From Bradyrhizobium sp. Ce-3 (GTDB taxonomy: Bacteria; Pseudomonadota; Alphaproteobacteria; Rhizobiales; Xanthobacteraceae): a DNA stretch of 64,000 bases. The DNA lies in NCBI RefSeq assembly GCF_022835695.1, contig NZ_BQUV01000007.1, positions 62,001-126,000 of the forward strand, in the 5' to 3' direction. The notes beneath the pieces are model-generated. The model did not search any database. It was not told the DNA's origin and was given only the letters and a program-made list of their open reading frames with translations. Below, in pieces: positions 19,883 to 31,394 of the stretch; positions within the stretch are counted from its first letter, which is position 1, and the number at the start of each line of letters is the position of its first letter. The position numbers and the translations under genes were made by a program.

Positions 19883-20588
19883 CGCATCCTCTTCACTGAC
19901 CGACGTCGAGCCGGACACCATTGCCGTCAGGAACGTCAATCTCTCGCTCGGCGCCGGCGCGGCACGGGTTCATATCCTCAAGGATATCAGCCTTCGTGTG
20001 GCAGCGGGTGAGGCCATCGGCCTGATCGGCCCGTCGGGCTCGGGCAAGTCGACCTTGCTGATGGTGATGGCGGGGCTCGAACGTCCTGACAGCGGAGAGG
20101 TGGTCGTCGACGGCACCTCGTTCAATGCCCTCGATGAAGATGCGCTGGCGCGCTTCCGCGGCCGTCAGGTCGGCATCGTCTTCCAGTCGTTCCATCTGAT
20201 CCCGACCATGACGGCGCTGGAGAATGTCGCCGTGCCGCTCGAGCTCGCCGGCAATCCTGATGCGGCGGCGCGCGCCGCGCAGGAGCTGCAATCGGTCGGT
20301 CTCGGCGAACGCCTGCATCACTATCCGACGCAACTCTCCGGCGGCGAGCAGCAGCGCGTCGCGATCGCGCGTGCGCTGGCGCCCGATCCCGCGATTCTCG
20401 TCGCCGACGAGCCGACCGGAAATCTCGACGAGACCACCGGCAAGCAGATCGTCGACCTGCTGTTCACCAAGCACGCCGAGCGCGGCATGACGCTGGTGCT
20501 GGTGACGCACGACTTCGCGCTCGCGCAGCGCTGCGATCGTGTGGTGCGGCTGCGCTCCGGCCGCATCGACGGACAATCAACGACATGA
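19869..20588 (+). CDS. ABC transporter ATP-binding protein, LolD/YbbA-like
   Basis: 239 residues from ATG 19869. Walker A is GPSGSGKST (about 54-62), the signature [15 protein letters not shown] begins near 156 and Walker B is [13 protein letters not shown] near 177. This is the MacB/LolD-type subclass working with FtsX-like permeases. The permease gene follows 13 bases later. No good ribosome site precedes ATG 19869; an in-frame GTG at 19851 is an alternative. The adjacent secreted esterase suggests a YbbA-TesA-YbbP type envelope-lipid or detoxification unit. Confidence 0.92.
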   Translation: MDSLIASSSLTDVEPDTIAVRNVNLSLGAGAARVHILKDISLRVAAGEAIGLIGPSGSGKSTLLMVMAGLERPDSGEVVVDGTSFNALDEDALARFRGRQVGIVFQSFHLIPTMTALENVAVPLELAGNPDAAARAAQELQSVGLGERLHHYPTQLSGGEQQRVAIARALAPDPAILVADEPTGNLDETTGKQIVDLLFTKHAERGMTLVLVTHDFALAQRCDRVVRLRSGRIDGQSTT

Positions 20589-20601
20589 GCTTTGCCACCC
20601 C

Positions 20602-23172
20602 ATGAGCATTGCGTCTGAAGTCGCGCTGCAGAGCCGCGCGTCGTCGCTTGCCTTCCGTTACGCGCTGCGCGAACTGCGCGGCGGCCTCCGCGGTTTCTAC
20701 GTGTTCATCGCCTGCATCGCGCTCGGCGTGATGGCGATCGCGGGCGTCGGCTCGGTCGCCGCGAGCCTCGGCGACGGCCTGTCGCGCGAAGGCCGCACGC
20801 TGCTCGGCGGCGACGTCGCCTTCTCGCTGATCTCGCGCGAGGCCAAGCCCGAGGAGGTCGCCTATCTGCGCACCCGCGGCGAGGTCTCGGTCGCGGCCAC
20901 GCTGCGCGCGATGGCGCGCAGCGCTGACGGCAAGCTGGCGCTGGTCGAGCTCAAGGCGGTCGACGGCCAATATCCGATGCTCGGCGAGCTGACGCTCGAG
21001 CCGAACATGCCGATCGGCGACCTGCTCACTGAGCGCGACGGCGTTTTTGGCGCGGCTGCCGATTCCACGCTGCTGGCGCGGCTCGACCTCAAGCTCGGCG
21101 ACCGCGTCACCATCGGCAGCGCGACCTACCAGATCCGCAGCGTGGTGGCGGCCGAGCCCGACAAGCTCGCCGGCGGCGTCGGCCTCGGTCCGCGCTTCCT
21201 GGTCAGCGAAGCCAGTTTGCGCGCCACCGACCTGCTGCAGCCCGGCAGCCTGGTGCGCTGGATCTACCGGGTGAAGCTGCCCGACGGCGCCAACGACGAT
21301 CGCGCCACCACAGCCTTGATCGACGGCGCGCGCAGCGCCGCGCCGGAGGCCGGCTGGGAGGTCCGCAGCCGCAGCAACGCCTCGCCGCAGCTCGAGCGCA
21401 CCATCAGCCGCTTCACCCAGTTCCTGACCCTGGTCGGCCTCGCCGCCCTGCTGGTCGGCGGCGTCGGCGTCGCCAATGCGGTGAAGAGCCATATCGACCG
21501 CCGCCGCGACGTCATCGCCTCGTTCAAGGCGCTCGGCGCCACCGGCCGCGACGTCTTCACGATCTACTGCACCCAGGTGGTGGTGCTGGCGGGGATCGGC
21601 TCGGTGATCGGGCTGGTGCTCGGCGCCGCGTTGCCCTTCGTCATCGTCGGGCTGTTCGGCAAGCTGCTGCCGCTGCCGGTGGTGCCGGCCCTGCATCCCG
21701 ACGAGCTCGCGCTGTCCTTCCTCTACGGCCAGCTCACCGCGCTGACGTTCGGGCTGTGGCCGCTCGGCCGGGTCCATGACGTGCCGGTCGCCGCGCTGTT
21801 CCGCGAAACCGTTACCAGCGAGTGGCACCGCCCGCGCTGGAGCTATCTCGCGCTGATGACCGTGGTGATCGCGCTGCTGATCGGGGTTGCGATCGGGCTG
21901 GCCTATGACAAGCGGGTCGCCACCGTGTTCGTCGCCGCGTCGATCGCGGTGTTCCTGCTGCTGCGCGGGATCGCCGAAATCCTGATGGCGGTGGCGCGGC
22001 GGCTGCCGCGCAGCCGCCTGACCATGCTGCGGCTGGCGATCGCCAACATCCACCGGCCGGGCGCGCTGACGCCGTCGGTGGTGCTGTCGCTGGGGCTCGG
22101 GCTCGCGGTGCTCGTCACCATCACCCAGATCGACGGCAATCTGCGCCGGCAGTTTCTGGCGGCGCTGCCCGAGCGGGCGCCGTCGTTCTTCTTCATCGAC
22201 ATCCCCTCCCCCGAAGCCGACCGCTTCGCCGGCTTCCTGGCGCAGATCGCGCCCGGCTCGACCGTCGAGGACGTGCCGATGCTGCGCGGACGCATCGTCG
22301 CCGCGCGCGGCGTCAAGGCCGACCAGCTCAAGCCATCGGTCGATTCGGAATGGGTCCTGCAGAGCGACCGCGGCCTGACCTATACCGGCGAGATCCCCAA
22401 GGGATCGAAGATCGTCGAGGGCGAATGGTGGGGACCGGATTACAGCGGACCACCCCTGGTCTCGATGGAGAAGAAGATCGCCGACGGCCTGTCCTTGAAG
22501 ATCGGCGACGAGATCGTGGTCAACGTGCTCGGCCGCGACGTGCCGGCCAAGATCGCCAATCTGCGCAGCATCGACTGGCAGGGTCTCGGCATCAATTTCG
22601 TGCTGGTGTTCTCGCCGAATGCCTTCAGGGGCGCGCCGCACAGCCATGTCGCGACGCTGACGGAACCGCATGCCGACAACACCGGCGACGCGCACATCAT
22701 CAAGCAGGTCGCCGATGCGTTCCCGATGGTGACCAGCGTGCGGGTCCGCGAGGCGCTGGAGACGGTCGGCACCGTGGTCAGCAATCTGGTGCTGGCGATC
22801 CGCGGCGCCAGCGCCGTGACGCTGATCTCGGCGATCCTGGTGCTGGGCGGCGCGCTCGCCGCCGGGCACCGCCACCGCGTCTACGACGCCGTGATCCTGA
22901 AGACGCTCGGTGCCACCCGGGTGCGATTGCTCGGCGCCTACGCGCTGGAGTATCTGATGATCGGTTTTGCAACCGCCATATTCGGGGTGATCGCCGGTTC
23001 GATCGCGGCCTGGCTGATCGTGACGCGGCTGATGACGCTGAGTTTCATCTGGCAGGCCGGCAGCGCCGCGCTGGTCGTGGTCGCCGCGCTGGTCGTCACC
23101 GTCGGATTGGGGCTGGCGGGAACGCTGCTGGCGCTGAACCAGAAGCCGGCCTCGGTGCTGCGGAATTTGTGA
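20602..23172 (+). CDS. ABC transporter permease, YbbP/FtsX-like
   Basis: 856 residues from ATG 20602. One membrane segment near the N-terminus (FYVFIACIALGVMAIAGVG) is followed by a large periplasmic domain. A central block of membrane segments (FLTLVGLAALLVGGVGVANA, VVVLAGIGSVIGLVLGAALP, IAVFLLLRGIAEILMA) precedes a second periplasmic domain. The C-terminal four-helix FtsX core has TLISAILVLGGALAAGHRHR and ALVVVAALVVTVGLGLAGTLL. This doubled FtsX arrangement matches YbbP-type permeases. Cargo is unknown. Confidence 0.9.
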   Translation: MSIASEVALQSRASSLAFRYALRELRGGLRGFYVFIACIALGVMAIAGVGSVAASLGDGLSREGRTLLGGDVAFSLISREAKPEEVAYLRTRGEVSVAATLRAMARSADGKLALVELKAVDGQYPMLGELTLEPNMPIGDLLTERDGVFGAAADSTLLARLDLKLGDRVTIGSATYQIRSVVAAEPDKLAGGVGLGPRFLVSEASLRATDLLQPGSLVRWIYRVKLPDGANDDRATTALIDGARSAAPEAGWEVRSRSNASPQLERTISRFTQFLTLVGLAALLVGGVGVANAVKSHIDRRRDVIASFKALGATGRDVFTIYCTQVVVLAGIGSVIGLVLGAALPFVIVGLFGKLLPLPVVPALHPDELALSFLYGQLTALTFGLWPLGRVHDVPVAALFRETVTSEWHRPRWSYLALMTVVIALLIGVAIGLAYDKRVATVFVAASIAVFLLLRGIAEILMAVARRLPRSRLTMLRLAIANIHRPGALTPSVVLSLGLGLAVLVTITQIDGNLRRQFLAALPERAPSFFFIDIPSPEADRFAGFLAQIAPGSTVEDVPMLRGRIVAARGVKADQLKPSVDSEWVLQSDRGLTYTGEIPKGSKIVEGEWWGPDYSGPPLVSMEKKIADGLSLKIGDEIVVNVLGRDVPAKIANLRSIDWQGLGINFVLVFSPNAFRGAPHSHVATLTEPHADNTGDAHIIKQVADAFPMVTSVRVREALETVGTVVSNLVLAIRGASAVTLISAILVLGGALAAGHRHRVYDAVILKTLGATRVRLLGAYALEYLMIGFATAIFGVIAGSIAAWLIVTRLMTLSFIWQAGSAALVVVAALVVTVGLGLAGTLLALNQKPASVLRNL

Positions 23173-23182
23173 CAATTTGTAG

Positions 23183-23201
23183 CGGCGGCAGCGCCGTTTT
23201 G
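23183..23201 (+). terminator. Short hairpin terminator after the permease gene
   Basis: CGGCG/CGCCG stem with a GCAG loop, followed by TTTTG, ten bases after the stop. The stem is short, so strength is uncertain. Confidence 0.5.
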
Positions 23202-23339
23202 CCTATAAATGCTAGGCCAGAGCGACATTCGGCCGCGCGTGGAAGCTTGCGTCGGATGTGTTAATTTCCCACATACCACTCGGGTCGGATAGTCGGTTTG
23301 AATGACACTGAATTAATGTTCCGCAAACCGAGCCATCTG

Positions 23340-23406
23340 AGATAGATTTAGAACCGGCGCCGCAAATCCCTTGCGCTCCACCGGGACCAACCACGGGAAT
23401 TCGACC
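23340..23406 (+). ncRNA. Probable ybhL-type leader RNA motif
   Basis: The 5' UTR just before a BAX-inhibitor (ybhL family) gene holds a hairpin, CGCAA (23361-23365) with TTGCG (23371-23375), and a GC-rich segment CCACCGGGACCAACCACGGG that covers the ribosome site. A conserved structured leader called the ybhL motif is known upstream of this gene in Rhizobiales. The call is from position and general structure; I could not align it to the family model. Confidence 0.45.
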
Positions 23407-24198
23407 ATGTCGGACCTAGACCGCAACTACGCTTCTCCTTTCGGCCGGGCCGCCGGGCGCATTGACGCTGCGGCCGTCGACGCCGGTCTGCGCGCCTACA
23501 TGCTGCGCATCTACAACTACATGAGCATCGGCCTGGCCATCACCGGCTTGGCCGCGCTCGGCGTCTACATGGGCGCGGTGACCACCGACCAGTCGGCCGC
23601 CGTCGCCAAGTTCGGCAATGCCTATCTGACGCAGTTTGGCTACGCGATGTTCGTGAGCCCGCTGAAGTGGCTGTTCATCCTCGCGCCCTTAGCGATGGTG
23701 TTCGTCATCTCGGCCGGCATCAACCGCCTGCAGCCTGCGACCGCCCAGCTGCTGTTCTGGGTGTTCTCGGCGCTGATGGGCCTGTCGCTGTCGTCGATCT
23801 TCCTGGTGTACACGCACACCTCGATCGTGCGCGTGTTCTTCATCACCGCGGCGACGTTCGGTGCGCTGAGCCTCTACGGCTACACCACCAAGCGTGACAT
23901 GAGCGGCATGGGCTCGTTCCTGTTCATGGGCCTGATCGGCATCATCATCGCGAGCCTGGTCAACCTGTTCCTGGCGAGCTCGGCGCTGCAGTTCATCGTC
24001 TCGGTGGTCGGCGTGCTGGTGTTCGCGGGCCTCACCGCCTGGGACACCCAGCGGCTGAAGAACGACTACATCTACGGCTACGCCTCGCAGGGTGGCGTGG
24101 CGGCAGAGCGTGCGGCAATCACCGGTGCGCTGTCGCTCTACCTGAACTTCATCAACCTGTTCACGCTGCTGCTGCAGCTGCTCGGCCAGCGCGACTAA
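23407..24198 (+). CDS. BAX inhibitor-1 / YbhL family membrane protein
   Basis: 263 residues from ATG 23407, preceded by GGGAA; a longer reading from 23371 crosses the leader hairpin and is not favoured. The start MSDLDRNYASPFGRAAGRID is typical of rhizobial members. Seven hydrophobic segments follow, including YMSIGLAITGLAALGVYMGA, WLFILAPLAMVFVISAGI, LLFWVFSALMGLSLSSIFLV and the conserved GLTAWDTQRLKNDY. Family members are thought to be pH-sensitive cation leak channels in the inner membrane. Ends with a strong terminator. Confidence 0.93.
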   Translation: MSDLDRNYASPFGRAAGRIDAAAVDAGLRAYMLRIYNYMSIGLAITGLAALGVYMGAVTTDQSAAVAKFGNAYLTQFGYAMFVSPLKWLFILAPLAMVFVISAGINRLQPATAQLLFWVFSALMGLSLSSIFLVYTHTSIVRVFFITAATFGALSLYGYTTKRDMSGMGSFLFMGLIGIIIASLVNLFLASSALQFIVSVVGVLVFAGLTAWDTQRLKNDYIYGYASQGGVAAERAAITGALSLYLNFINLFTLLLQLLGQRD

Positions 24199-24223
24199 GC
24201 GCCTCGAGCGAACCGATCGATCC

Positions 24224-24255
24224 AAGCCCCGGCCCGAGCGGCCGGGGCTTTTCTT
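24224..24255 (+). terminator. Rho-independent terminator of the BAX-inhibitor gene
   Basis: AAGCCCCGGC (24224-24233) pairs with GCCGGGGCTT (24241-24250), a 10-bp perfect stem with a 7-base loop, followed by TTCTTTG. Confidence 0.92.
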
Positions 24256-24275
24256 TGCGCGGAGCATAATGTGAC

Positions 24276-24363
24276 GTAGCCCGGATGAAGCGCAGCGTAA
24301 TCCGGGACAGGTTCATCCGCGGCTTCGATGGCCCCGGATTTAGCTTCGCTCCATCCGGGCTAC
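24276..24363. repeat. REP-like palindrome, GTAGCCCGGATG family, copy 1
   Basis: Begins GTAGCCCGGATGAAGCG and ends CGCTCCATCCGGGCTAC, an inverted pair of about 27 bases around a GC-rich spacer. Two further copies lie at 41536-41621 and 48005-48091. All are in intergenic DNA. Confidence 0.85.
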
Positions 24364-24382
24364 GAGGCCGCGGCCACCGCCG

Positions 24383-24757
24383 CTACACCAGCGACAGCTT
24401 GCGGTCGATCACGAGCAGCACGCGCTCGAGTTCATGGCCGCGGCGCAGGATCAGGCCGGTCGGCGAAATCACGCTGTACATGCCCTGCTTGCGCGCCAGC
24501 CGGGGATCCTTCTCGATCCGGTAGATCGGCATTTCGGAGGCGCGGCGGAACACCGAGAACACGGCGCGGTCCTTCAGGAAGTCGATCGCATAGTCGCGCC
24601 ATTCGCCGTCGGCGACCATGCGGCCATAGAGATTGAGAATGCGGTTGAGTTCGAGTCGATTGAACGTCACGCGGTTGGGCTGAGGGGTCGCAGCGGCGGC
24701 GGGTCGCGCCGCGGCGCGACTCCCGCTCGGATCAGTGTCCTCCGAGATCAAACTCAT
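24383..24757 (-). CDS. DUF2794 family protein
   Basis: 124 residues from ATG 24757, chosen for the AGGAGG site seven bases upstream; a longer frame exists. A disordered Ala-rich N-terminus (about 1-33) precedes a conserved domain (NRVTFNRLELNRILNLYGRM, EWRDYAIDFLKDRAVFSVFRR, YRIEKDPRLARKQGMYSV). DUF2794 is conserved in alphaproteobacteria without known function. Single-gene unit on the minus strand. Confidence 0.85.
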   Translation of the reverse strand: MSLISEDTDPSGSRAAARPAAAATPQPNRVTFNRLELNRILNLYGRMVADGEWRDYAIDFLKDRAVFSVFRRASEMPIYRIEKDPRLARKQGMYSVISPTGLILRRGHELERVLLVIDRKLSLV

Positions 24758-24964
24758 CGAGCGCCTCCTGTCATCTCCGCGACGATCGGATTCCGAAGGC
24801 CGGTGCCCCACTTCGGGATCGTCACGAGAGTGACATGATTGCGCTAAGCGACCGGGCCTGCAAGGGGCCATTCGCAACGCAACCAGCCCTTAACCACGCC
24901 CAGGCGCGACGGATTGTCCGGAAAACCGAAGAGTCACGGGAACGTTAGAGGAATCATATTGCTG

Positions 24965-25143
24965 CCCCACTTCCGCCCAGCGCCCGCCCCGCTGCCCTGC
25001 GAAAAGAAAATCCTGCGTTGGCCCGGTCCTTTCGGTTCCGGATTCCTCAGCCCCCAGCCCCCCGGGGCCGTCGGGATCGGGCCTGTTCGCAGGGGAGTTA
25101 AATCCCAACACTGGGCCAACGAAAGTTGGTCCTTTTTGTTTTT
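24965..25143 (+). ncRNA. Candidate small RNA ending in a Rho-independent terminator
   Basis: The 3' end is a hairpin GGCCAAC-GAAA-GTTGGTCC (25114-25132, one bulged T) followed by TTTTTGTTTTT. Upstream, CCTGCG (25012) pairs with CGCAGG (25088), GCCCG (25021) with CGGGC (25078), and CCCAG (24976) with CTGGG (25111). This gives a long rod with internal bulges, broadly like 6S RNA. Flanking genes are on the other strand, so the terminator has no protein gene to serve. The 5' end is a guess. A 6S identity is speculation. Confidence 0.4.
25114..25143 (+). terminator. Orphan rightward terminator with GAAA tetraloop
   Basis: A 7-bp stem closed by GAAA, one bulged T, then five T, G, five T. Its orientation is opposite to both neighbouring genes. 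Confidence 0.75.
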
Positions 25144-25314
25144 GGGGACCCGCTTCCTCACGCGCCGTCGAGATGCGCGCCACGACGCGCACCAGGGCTG
25201 GTCGGTCTTGTTTCAGCAAATGTCCGGATGCGAATGCGCGTCTCTCGCCTGAGCGCGCAGACGACGCGGCGCGAGCTCTACGACTCGATCGGCCGAAGCT
25301 CGCGCAGCCGCGCG

Positions 25315-26076
25315 CTAGTGAAGCGAGGTGAAGGCGGCGCCCAGCATCGGGCCCGGCTTGTCGCGATTGCCGTCCTGGACGTACACCGCCGCGGCATCGA
25401 CGCCATCGCGCGTGATGTTCTCCAGCGGCACGGTCCAGCTCCCGGACGAGCCGTTCCAGTCGCCGACCTTGAGCAGATTGCGCACCACGTTGTGATACGT
25501 GATCTCATGGCCGCGATTCTCGCCGCGCGCGATCGAGATCGGCACCGACTTCGAGATCGAGCAGATCCAGACTTCGCCGCGCGACACCGCGGGCGACTTG
25601 GATGCCGCGACCGACACGTTGATCTGCTTGCCGGTCAGCGTCATCGTCACCGGCACCGACATCACGGTGCCGCTCTTCTCGGTGTCCTTGATCGCGCTCT
25701 CGATGCTGGCGCGGTCGCTGCCGATCACATGCGCGGAGCCGTTGATCACCGCCTGCGGCGTGTAGACGTCGCGATCGCCGCGCATATGCGAGTACGCTTT
25801 CTGGCGCGCGCTGAAACGGGAATCGGCCAGCGTATCCTTCCAGCCGAGATAGTCCCAATAGTCGATCGGCATGCTCAGCGCGATGACGTTGGGGTCCTTC
25901 GCGAGTTCACCGATGATCTTGTCCGCGGGCGGACAAGACGAGCATCCCTGCGAAGTGAAGAGTTCGACGACAGCACGCGGATCGGCGTGAGCGGGGCGGA
26001 TGATCGCGACGATTGCGCAGATACCGAGGGCGCTGGACCATCGCGAGATAGAATTATAGGCCATCATCGCTGTCAT
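25315..26076 (-). CDS. DUF1223 family secreted thioredoxin-like protein
   Basis: 253 residues. The signal peptide is about 1-31 (WSSALGICAIVAIIRPAHA). Then comes AVVELFTSQGCSSCPPADKI, a CxxC-type motif in a thioredoxin-like context that defines DUF1223. YWDYLGWKDTLADSRFSARQ and YTPQAVINGS are also family hallmarks. A periplasmic redox or thiol role is inferred but unproven. Sits downstream of acnA on the same strand, separated by a terminator-like hairpin and a repeat. Confidence 0.88.
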   Translation of the reverse strand: MTAMMAYNSISRWSSALGICAIVAIIRPAHADPRAVVELFTSQGCSSCPPADKIIGELAKDPNVIALSMPIDYWDYLGWKDTLADSRFSARQKAYSHMRGDRDVYTPQAVINGSAHVIGSDRASIESAIKDTEKSGTVMSVPVTMTLTGKQINVSVAASKSPAVSRGEVWICSISKSVPISIARGENRGHEITYHNVVRNLLKVGDWNGSSGSWTVPLENITRDGVDAAAVYVQDGNRDKPGPMLGAAFTSLH

Positions 26077-26103
26077 ACTGCGAACCAGTCGTGATGATTT
26101 CTA

Positions 26104-26119
26104 TCCGTAATTGTACGGA
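26104..26119. promoter_or_regulatory. Inverted repeat TCCGTA-N4-TACGGA upstream of DUF1223
   Basis: A perfect 6-bp dyad with an ATTG spacer, 28 bases before the DUF1223 start. Size and position suit an operator; the regulator is unknown. Confidence 0.3.
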
Positions 26120-26164
26120 GCATGAAGTCTGTCCCTGAACTTGCGTGCCCCAAAACGCGAGAAA

Positions 26165-26192
26165 GCGGCCTTTTCATAGGCCGCCTTCATTT
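26165..26192 (-). terminator. Probable terminator downstream of acnA
   Basis: GCGGCCT (26165-26171) pairs with AGGCCGC (26178-26184) around a 6-base loop. The T-rich tail is weak on the minus strand (TTTCTC) and slightly better on the plus strand (TTCATTTT), so it may work both ways. Confidence 0.5.
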
Positions 26193-26240
26193 TAGCCGCT
26201 ACTCACTAAGCAGTGAGGCACCGATCACAAATCCGCGTGA

Positions 26241-26291
26241 GAGCATGGTCCTTCGCGACAAATGCAGGGCGTTTGCGCGGTGACCATGCTC
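26241..26291. repeat. Short palindromic repeat with GAGCATGGTC/GACCATGCTC ends
   Basis: The 10-base ends are exact inverted copies, and the interior (GCGACAAATGC, GTTTGCGCGG) is roughly complementary. It resembles the GAGCATGATC-type repeat scattered in Rhizobiales genomes. It lies just downstream of acnA. Confidence 0.6.
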
Positions 26292-26301
26292 AAACAAAGG
26301 C

Positions 26302-29022
<2,721 letters not shown>

Positions 29023-29148
29023 GCGAGGAATCCCAATTTTCAGTTATACCCGGCAAGGGTAACTAAACACCGGCGACCGACACTGGCCGAGGGATGGCCT
29101 GGGTGGGTTGCGGCCGCCGATTGTGTGTGCTGCATCAAGTTCCGGGCT

Positions 29149-29165
29149 TATAGAACCTTTCTAGA
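29149..29165. promoter_or_regulatory. Predicted Irr iron control element between acnA and ccmA
   Basis: TATAGAA-CCT-TTCTAGA is a near-perfect palindrome (six of seven pairs). It matches the rhizobial iron control element core TTTAGAA-N3-TTCTAAA at 12 of 14 positions. Irr is a haem-responsive Fur-family regulator in Bradyrhizobium, and acnA has been reported among its targets. The site is 127 bases from acnA and 97 from ccmA, so it could act on both. Confidence 0.6.
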
Positions 29166-29261
29166 AGCACCGCCACACCGACAAGCGTGCGGCAGCGCTG
29201 CGCGACCCAAAAATTCTCACGCGGTAGCGAAAGATTTCAGAGGGCTGTGACACAACGAACC

Positions 29262-29864
29262 ATGCGGCTCTCGGGACGAAATCTGAAATGCGTGCGCGGC
29301 GGACGCGAGGTGTTTTCCGGCCTCGATCTGTCGGCTGTGGCCGGCGAGGCGCTCGCGATCACCGGCCCCAATGGGTCGGGCAAGACCTCGCTGCTGCGCG
29401 TCCTCGCCGGGCTGCTGGTTCCGGCCGAGGGGTCGATCGCGCTCGAGGGCGGCGACGCCGAGCTCAGCCTGCCCGAACAGGCGCACTATCTCGGCCATCG
29501 CGACGCCCTGAAGCCGGCACTGAGTGTCGCGGAAAATCTTTCCTTCTGGCGGGATTTCCTCGGCGGCGAGACCCGCGACGCCGGCCAATGCCTCGTCGCC
29601 GTGGCGCTCGACCACGCCGCGCACCTGCCGGCGGCCTACCTCTCCGCCGGCCAGCGCCGCCGGCTGTCGATCGCCCGCCTGCTCTCGGTGCGGCGGCCGG
29701 TCTGGCTGCTGGACGAGCCGACATCGGCGCTCGATGCGGCCGGACAGGCGCTGTTCGTCGGCCTGATGCGCGACCATCTCGCCAGCGGCGGCCTGATCGT
29801 CGCCGCGACGCACCTGCCGCTCGGCATCGATGCGCGCGATTTGCGGATGGGAGGCGCGGCATGA
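29262..29864 (+). CDS. ccmA: Cytochrome c maturation ABC ATPase CcmA (CycV)
   Basis: 200 residues from ATG 29262. Walker A is [12 protein letters not shown], the signature [14 protein letters not shown] and Walker [13 protein letters not shown]. The signature SAGQ pattern and small size are typical of CcmA. It powers release of haem-bound CcmE from CcmC at the inner membrane. It overlaps ccmB by four bases (ATGA), so the two are translationally coupled. In Bradyrhizobium this operon is known as cycVWZXY. Confidence 0.93.
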   Translation: MRLSGRNLKCVRGGREVFSGLDLSAVAGEALAITGPNGSGKTSLLRVLAGLLVPAEGSIALEGGDAELSLPEQAHYLGHRDALKPALSVAENLSFWRDFLGGETRDAGQCLVAVALDHAAHLPAAYLSAGQRRRLSIARLLSVRRPVWLLDEPTSALDAAGQALFVGLMRDHLASGGLIVAATHLPLGIDARDLRMGGAA

Positions 29865-30529
29865 GCGCGCTGGCTGCATTGATCCGCCGCGACATCCGGA
29901 TCGCGTTGCGCGTCGGCGGCGGCGCGCTGATCGGGGTGCTGTTCTTCCTCACCGTCACGGTGCTGATGCCGTTCGCGGTCGGGCCGGATCTGGCGCTGCT
30001 GTCGCGGCTCGGCCCGGCGATCCTCTGGCTCGGCGCGTTGCTGGCGAGTTTGCTGACCCTCGATCGGCTGTTCACGGCCGATCACGAGGACGGCTCGCTC
30101 GATCTCATCGTGATGAGCCGGACACCGCTGGAACTCGCCTGCGCGGCCAAGGCGCTGGCGCACTGGATCGCCGCCGGCCTGCCGCTGATCATCGCCACAC
30201 CCATCCTCGGCCTGCTGCTCAACCTCGACGGCACGGCGACGCTTGCGGTGGCCGCGACCTTGCTGGCCGGAACTCCGGCGCTGACCTTTACCGGCATGAT
30301 CGGCGCGGCACTGGCGGTGACACTGCATCGCGGCGGGCTATTGCTGGCGGTGCTGGTGCTGCCGCTGTCGATCCCGGTGCTGATCTTCGGCGTTGCGGCC
30401 TCGCAGGCGGCGATATCGGGTCCACTGCCGTTTGGAACACCGTTCTCGATCCTCTGCGCGCTGTCGCTTGCCAGCCTCGTGATCGGCCCATTTGCCGCCG
30501 CCGCGAGCCTGCGGCACGGACTGGACTGA
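29861..30529 (+). CDS. ccmB: Cytochrome c maturation membrane protein CcmB (CycW)
   Basis: 222 residues, six hydrophobic segments, starting [55 protein letters not shown] and [16 protein letters not shown] are family hallmarks. It is the permease partner of CcmA and, with CcmC and CcmD, forms the complex that loads and releases CcmE. Start codon lies in the ATGA overlap with ccmA. Confidence 0.93.
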   Translation: MSALAALIRRDIRIALRVGGGALIGVLFFLTVTVLMPFAVGPDLALLSRLGPAILWLGALLASLLTLDRLFTADHEDGSLDLIVMSRTPLELACAAKALAHWIAAGLPLIIATPILGLLLNLDGTATLAVAATLLAGTPALTFTGMIGAALAVTLHRGGLLLAVLVLPLSIPVLIFGVAASQAAISGPLPFGTPFSILCALSLASLVIGPFAAAASLRHGLD

Positions 30530-30604
30530 GATGGACCCGATCAAATCTCGCCGAGGGGGATTCGGCCAATTGCGTGCGACACATTGGACGACTATCAGGG
30601 TGCC

Positions 30605-31390
30605 ATGACGCTGACCGCGACGCTGACCGACCTCGCCAATCCGACCAGGTTTCTGGCGCTGACCGCGCGCATCCTGCCGTGGCTCGCCGGCGTGACCGCG
30701 ATCCTGCTTGCGATCGGGCTGTACCAGTCGGCGATGGCGCCCGACGATTATCAGCAGGGCGCCACGGTCAAGATCATGTTCATCCACGTCCCGAATGCGT
30801 GGCTTTCGATGTTCGTCTGGGGCGTCATGAGCGTCGCCGCGCTCGGCACGCTGGTATGGCGGCACCCGCTCGCCGACGTCGCGGCGAAAGCCGCCGCCCC
30901 GATCGGCGCCGCCTTCACCTTCCTTGCGCTCGTCACCGGCTCGCTGTGGGGCCGGCCGATGTGGGGCACCTATTGGGAGTGGGATGCGCGGCTGACCTCG
31001 GTCTTGATCCTGTTCCTGATGTATCTCGGCCTGATGGCGCTGTGGCGCGCGGTGGAGGATCCGTCGCGCGCGGCGCGGGCGGCAGCGGTGCTGACTCTCG
31101 TTGGCGCGATCAACATCCCGATCATCAAGTTCTCGGTCGACTGGTGGAACACGCTGCATCAGCCGGCCTCGGTGCTCCGGATGGGCGGATCGACGCTCGA
31201 CAAGGCGTTCCTGTGGCCGCTGCTGGTGATGGCGATCGCGTTCTCGCTGCTGTTCGTCACGCTGCACCTGGCGGCGATGCGCAACGAGATCCTGCGCCGG
31301 CGCGTGCGCAGCCTGCAGATGATGCAGGCCAGCCGCGTCGCGTTCGCGAGCGAAGCGGGCGCCGGTGCAAAAGAAATCGGAGCGGCCTGA
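30605..31390 (+). CDS. ccmC: Haem handling protein CcmC (CycZ)
   Basis: 261 residues from ATG 30605, which follows AGGG; an in-frame TTG at 30584 is an alternative. Six membrane segments. The haem-binding tryptophan motif is [13 protein letters not shown], with conserved histidines in [10 protein letters not shown] and [11 protein letters not shown]. CcmC passes haem to CcmE on the periplasmic face. Followed at once by ccmD. Confidence 0.94.
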   Translation: MTLTATLTDLANPTRFLALTARILPWLAGVTAILLAIGLYQSAMAPDDYQQGATVKIMFIHVPNAWLSMFVWGVMSVAALGTLVWRHPLADVAAKAAAPIGAAFTFLALVTGSLWGRPMWGTYWEWDARLTSVLILFLMYLGLMALWRAVEDPSRAARAAAVLTLVGAINIPIIKFSVDWWNTLHQPASVLRMGGSTLDKAFLWPLLVMAIAFSLLFVTLHLAAMRNEILRRRVRSLQMMQASRVAFASEAGAGAKEIGAA

Positions 31391-31394
31391 CACG

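Larger units (their letters stand above)
24758..25314. other. Intergenic region with a candidate RNA gene
   Basis: 557 bases between the start of DUF2794 and the end of the DUF1223 gene, both on the minus strand. It contains the DUF2794 promoter, a rightward terminator at 25114-25143 with no annotated gene before it, and a foldable stretch described separately. Open frames in it lack ribosome sites and known products. Nothing further is visible in 25144-25314. Confidence 0.6.

Noticed and set aside
24914-25252. Small open frames in the DUF2794-DUF1223 gap
   Set aside because: No ribosome site and no recognisable product; the terminator and pairing suggest an RNA gene instead.
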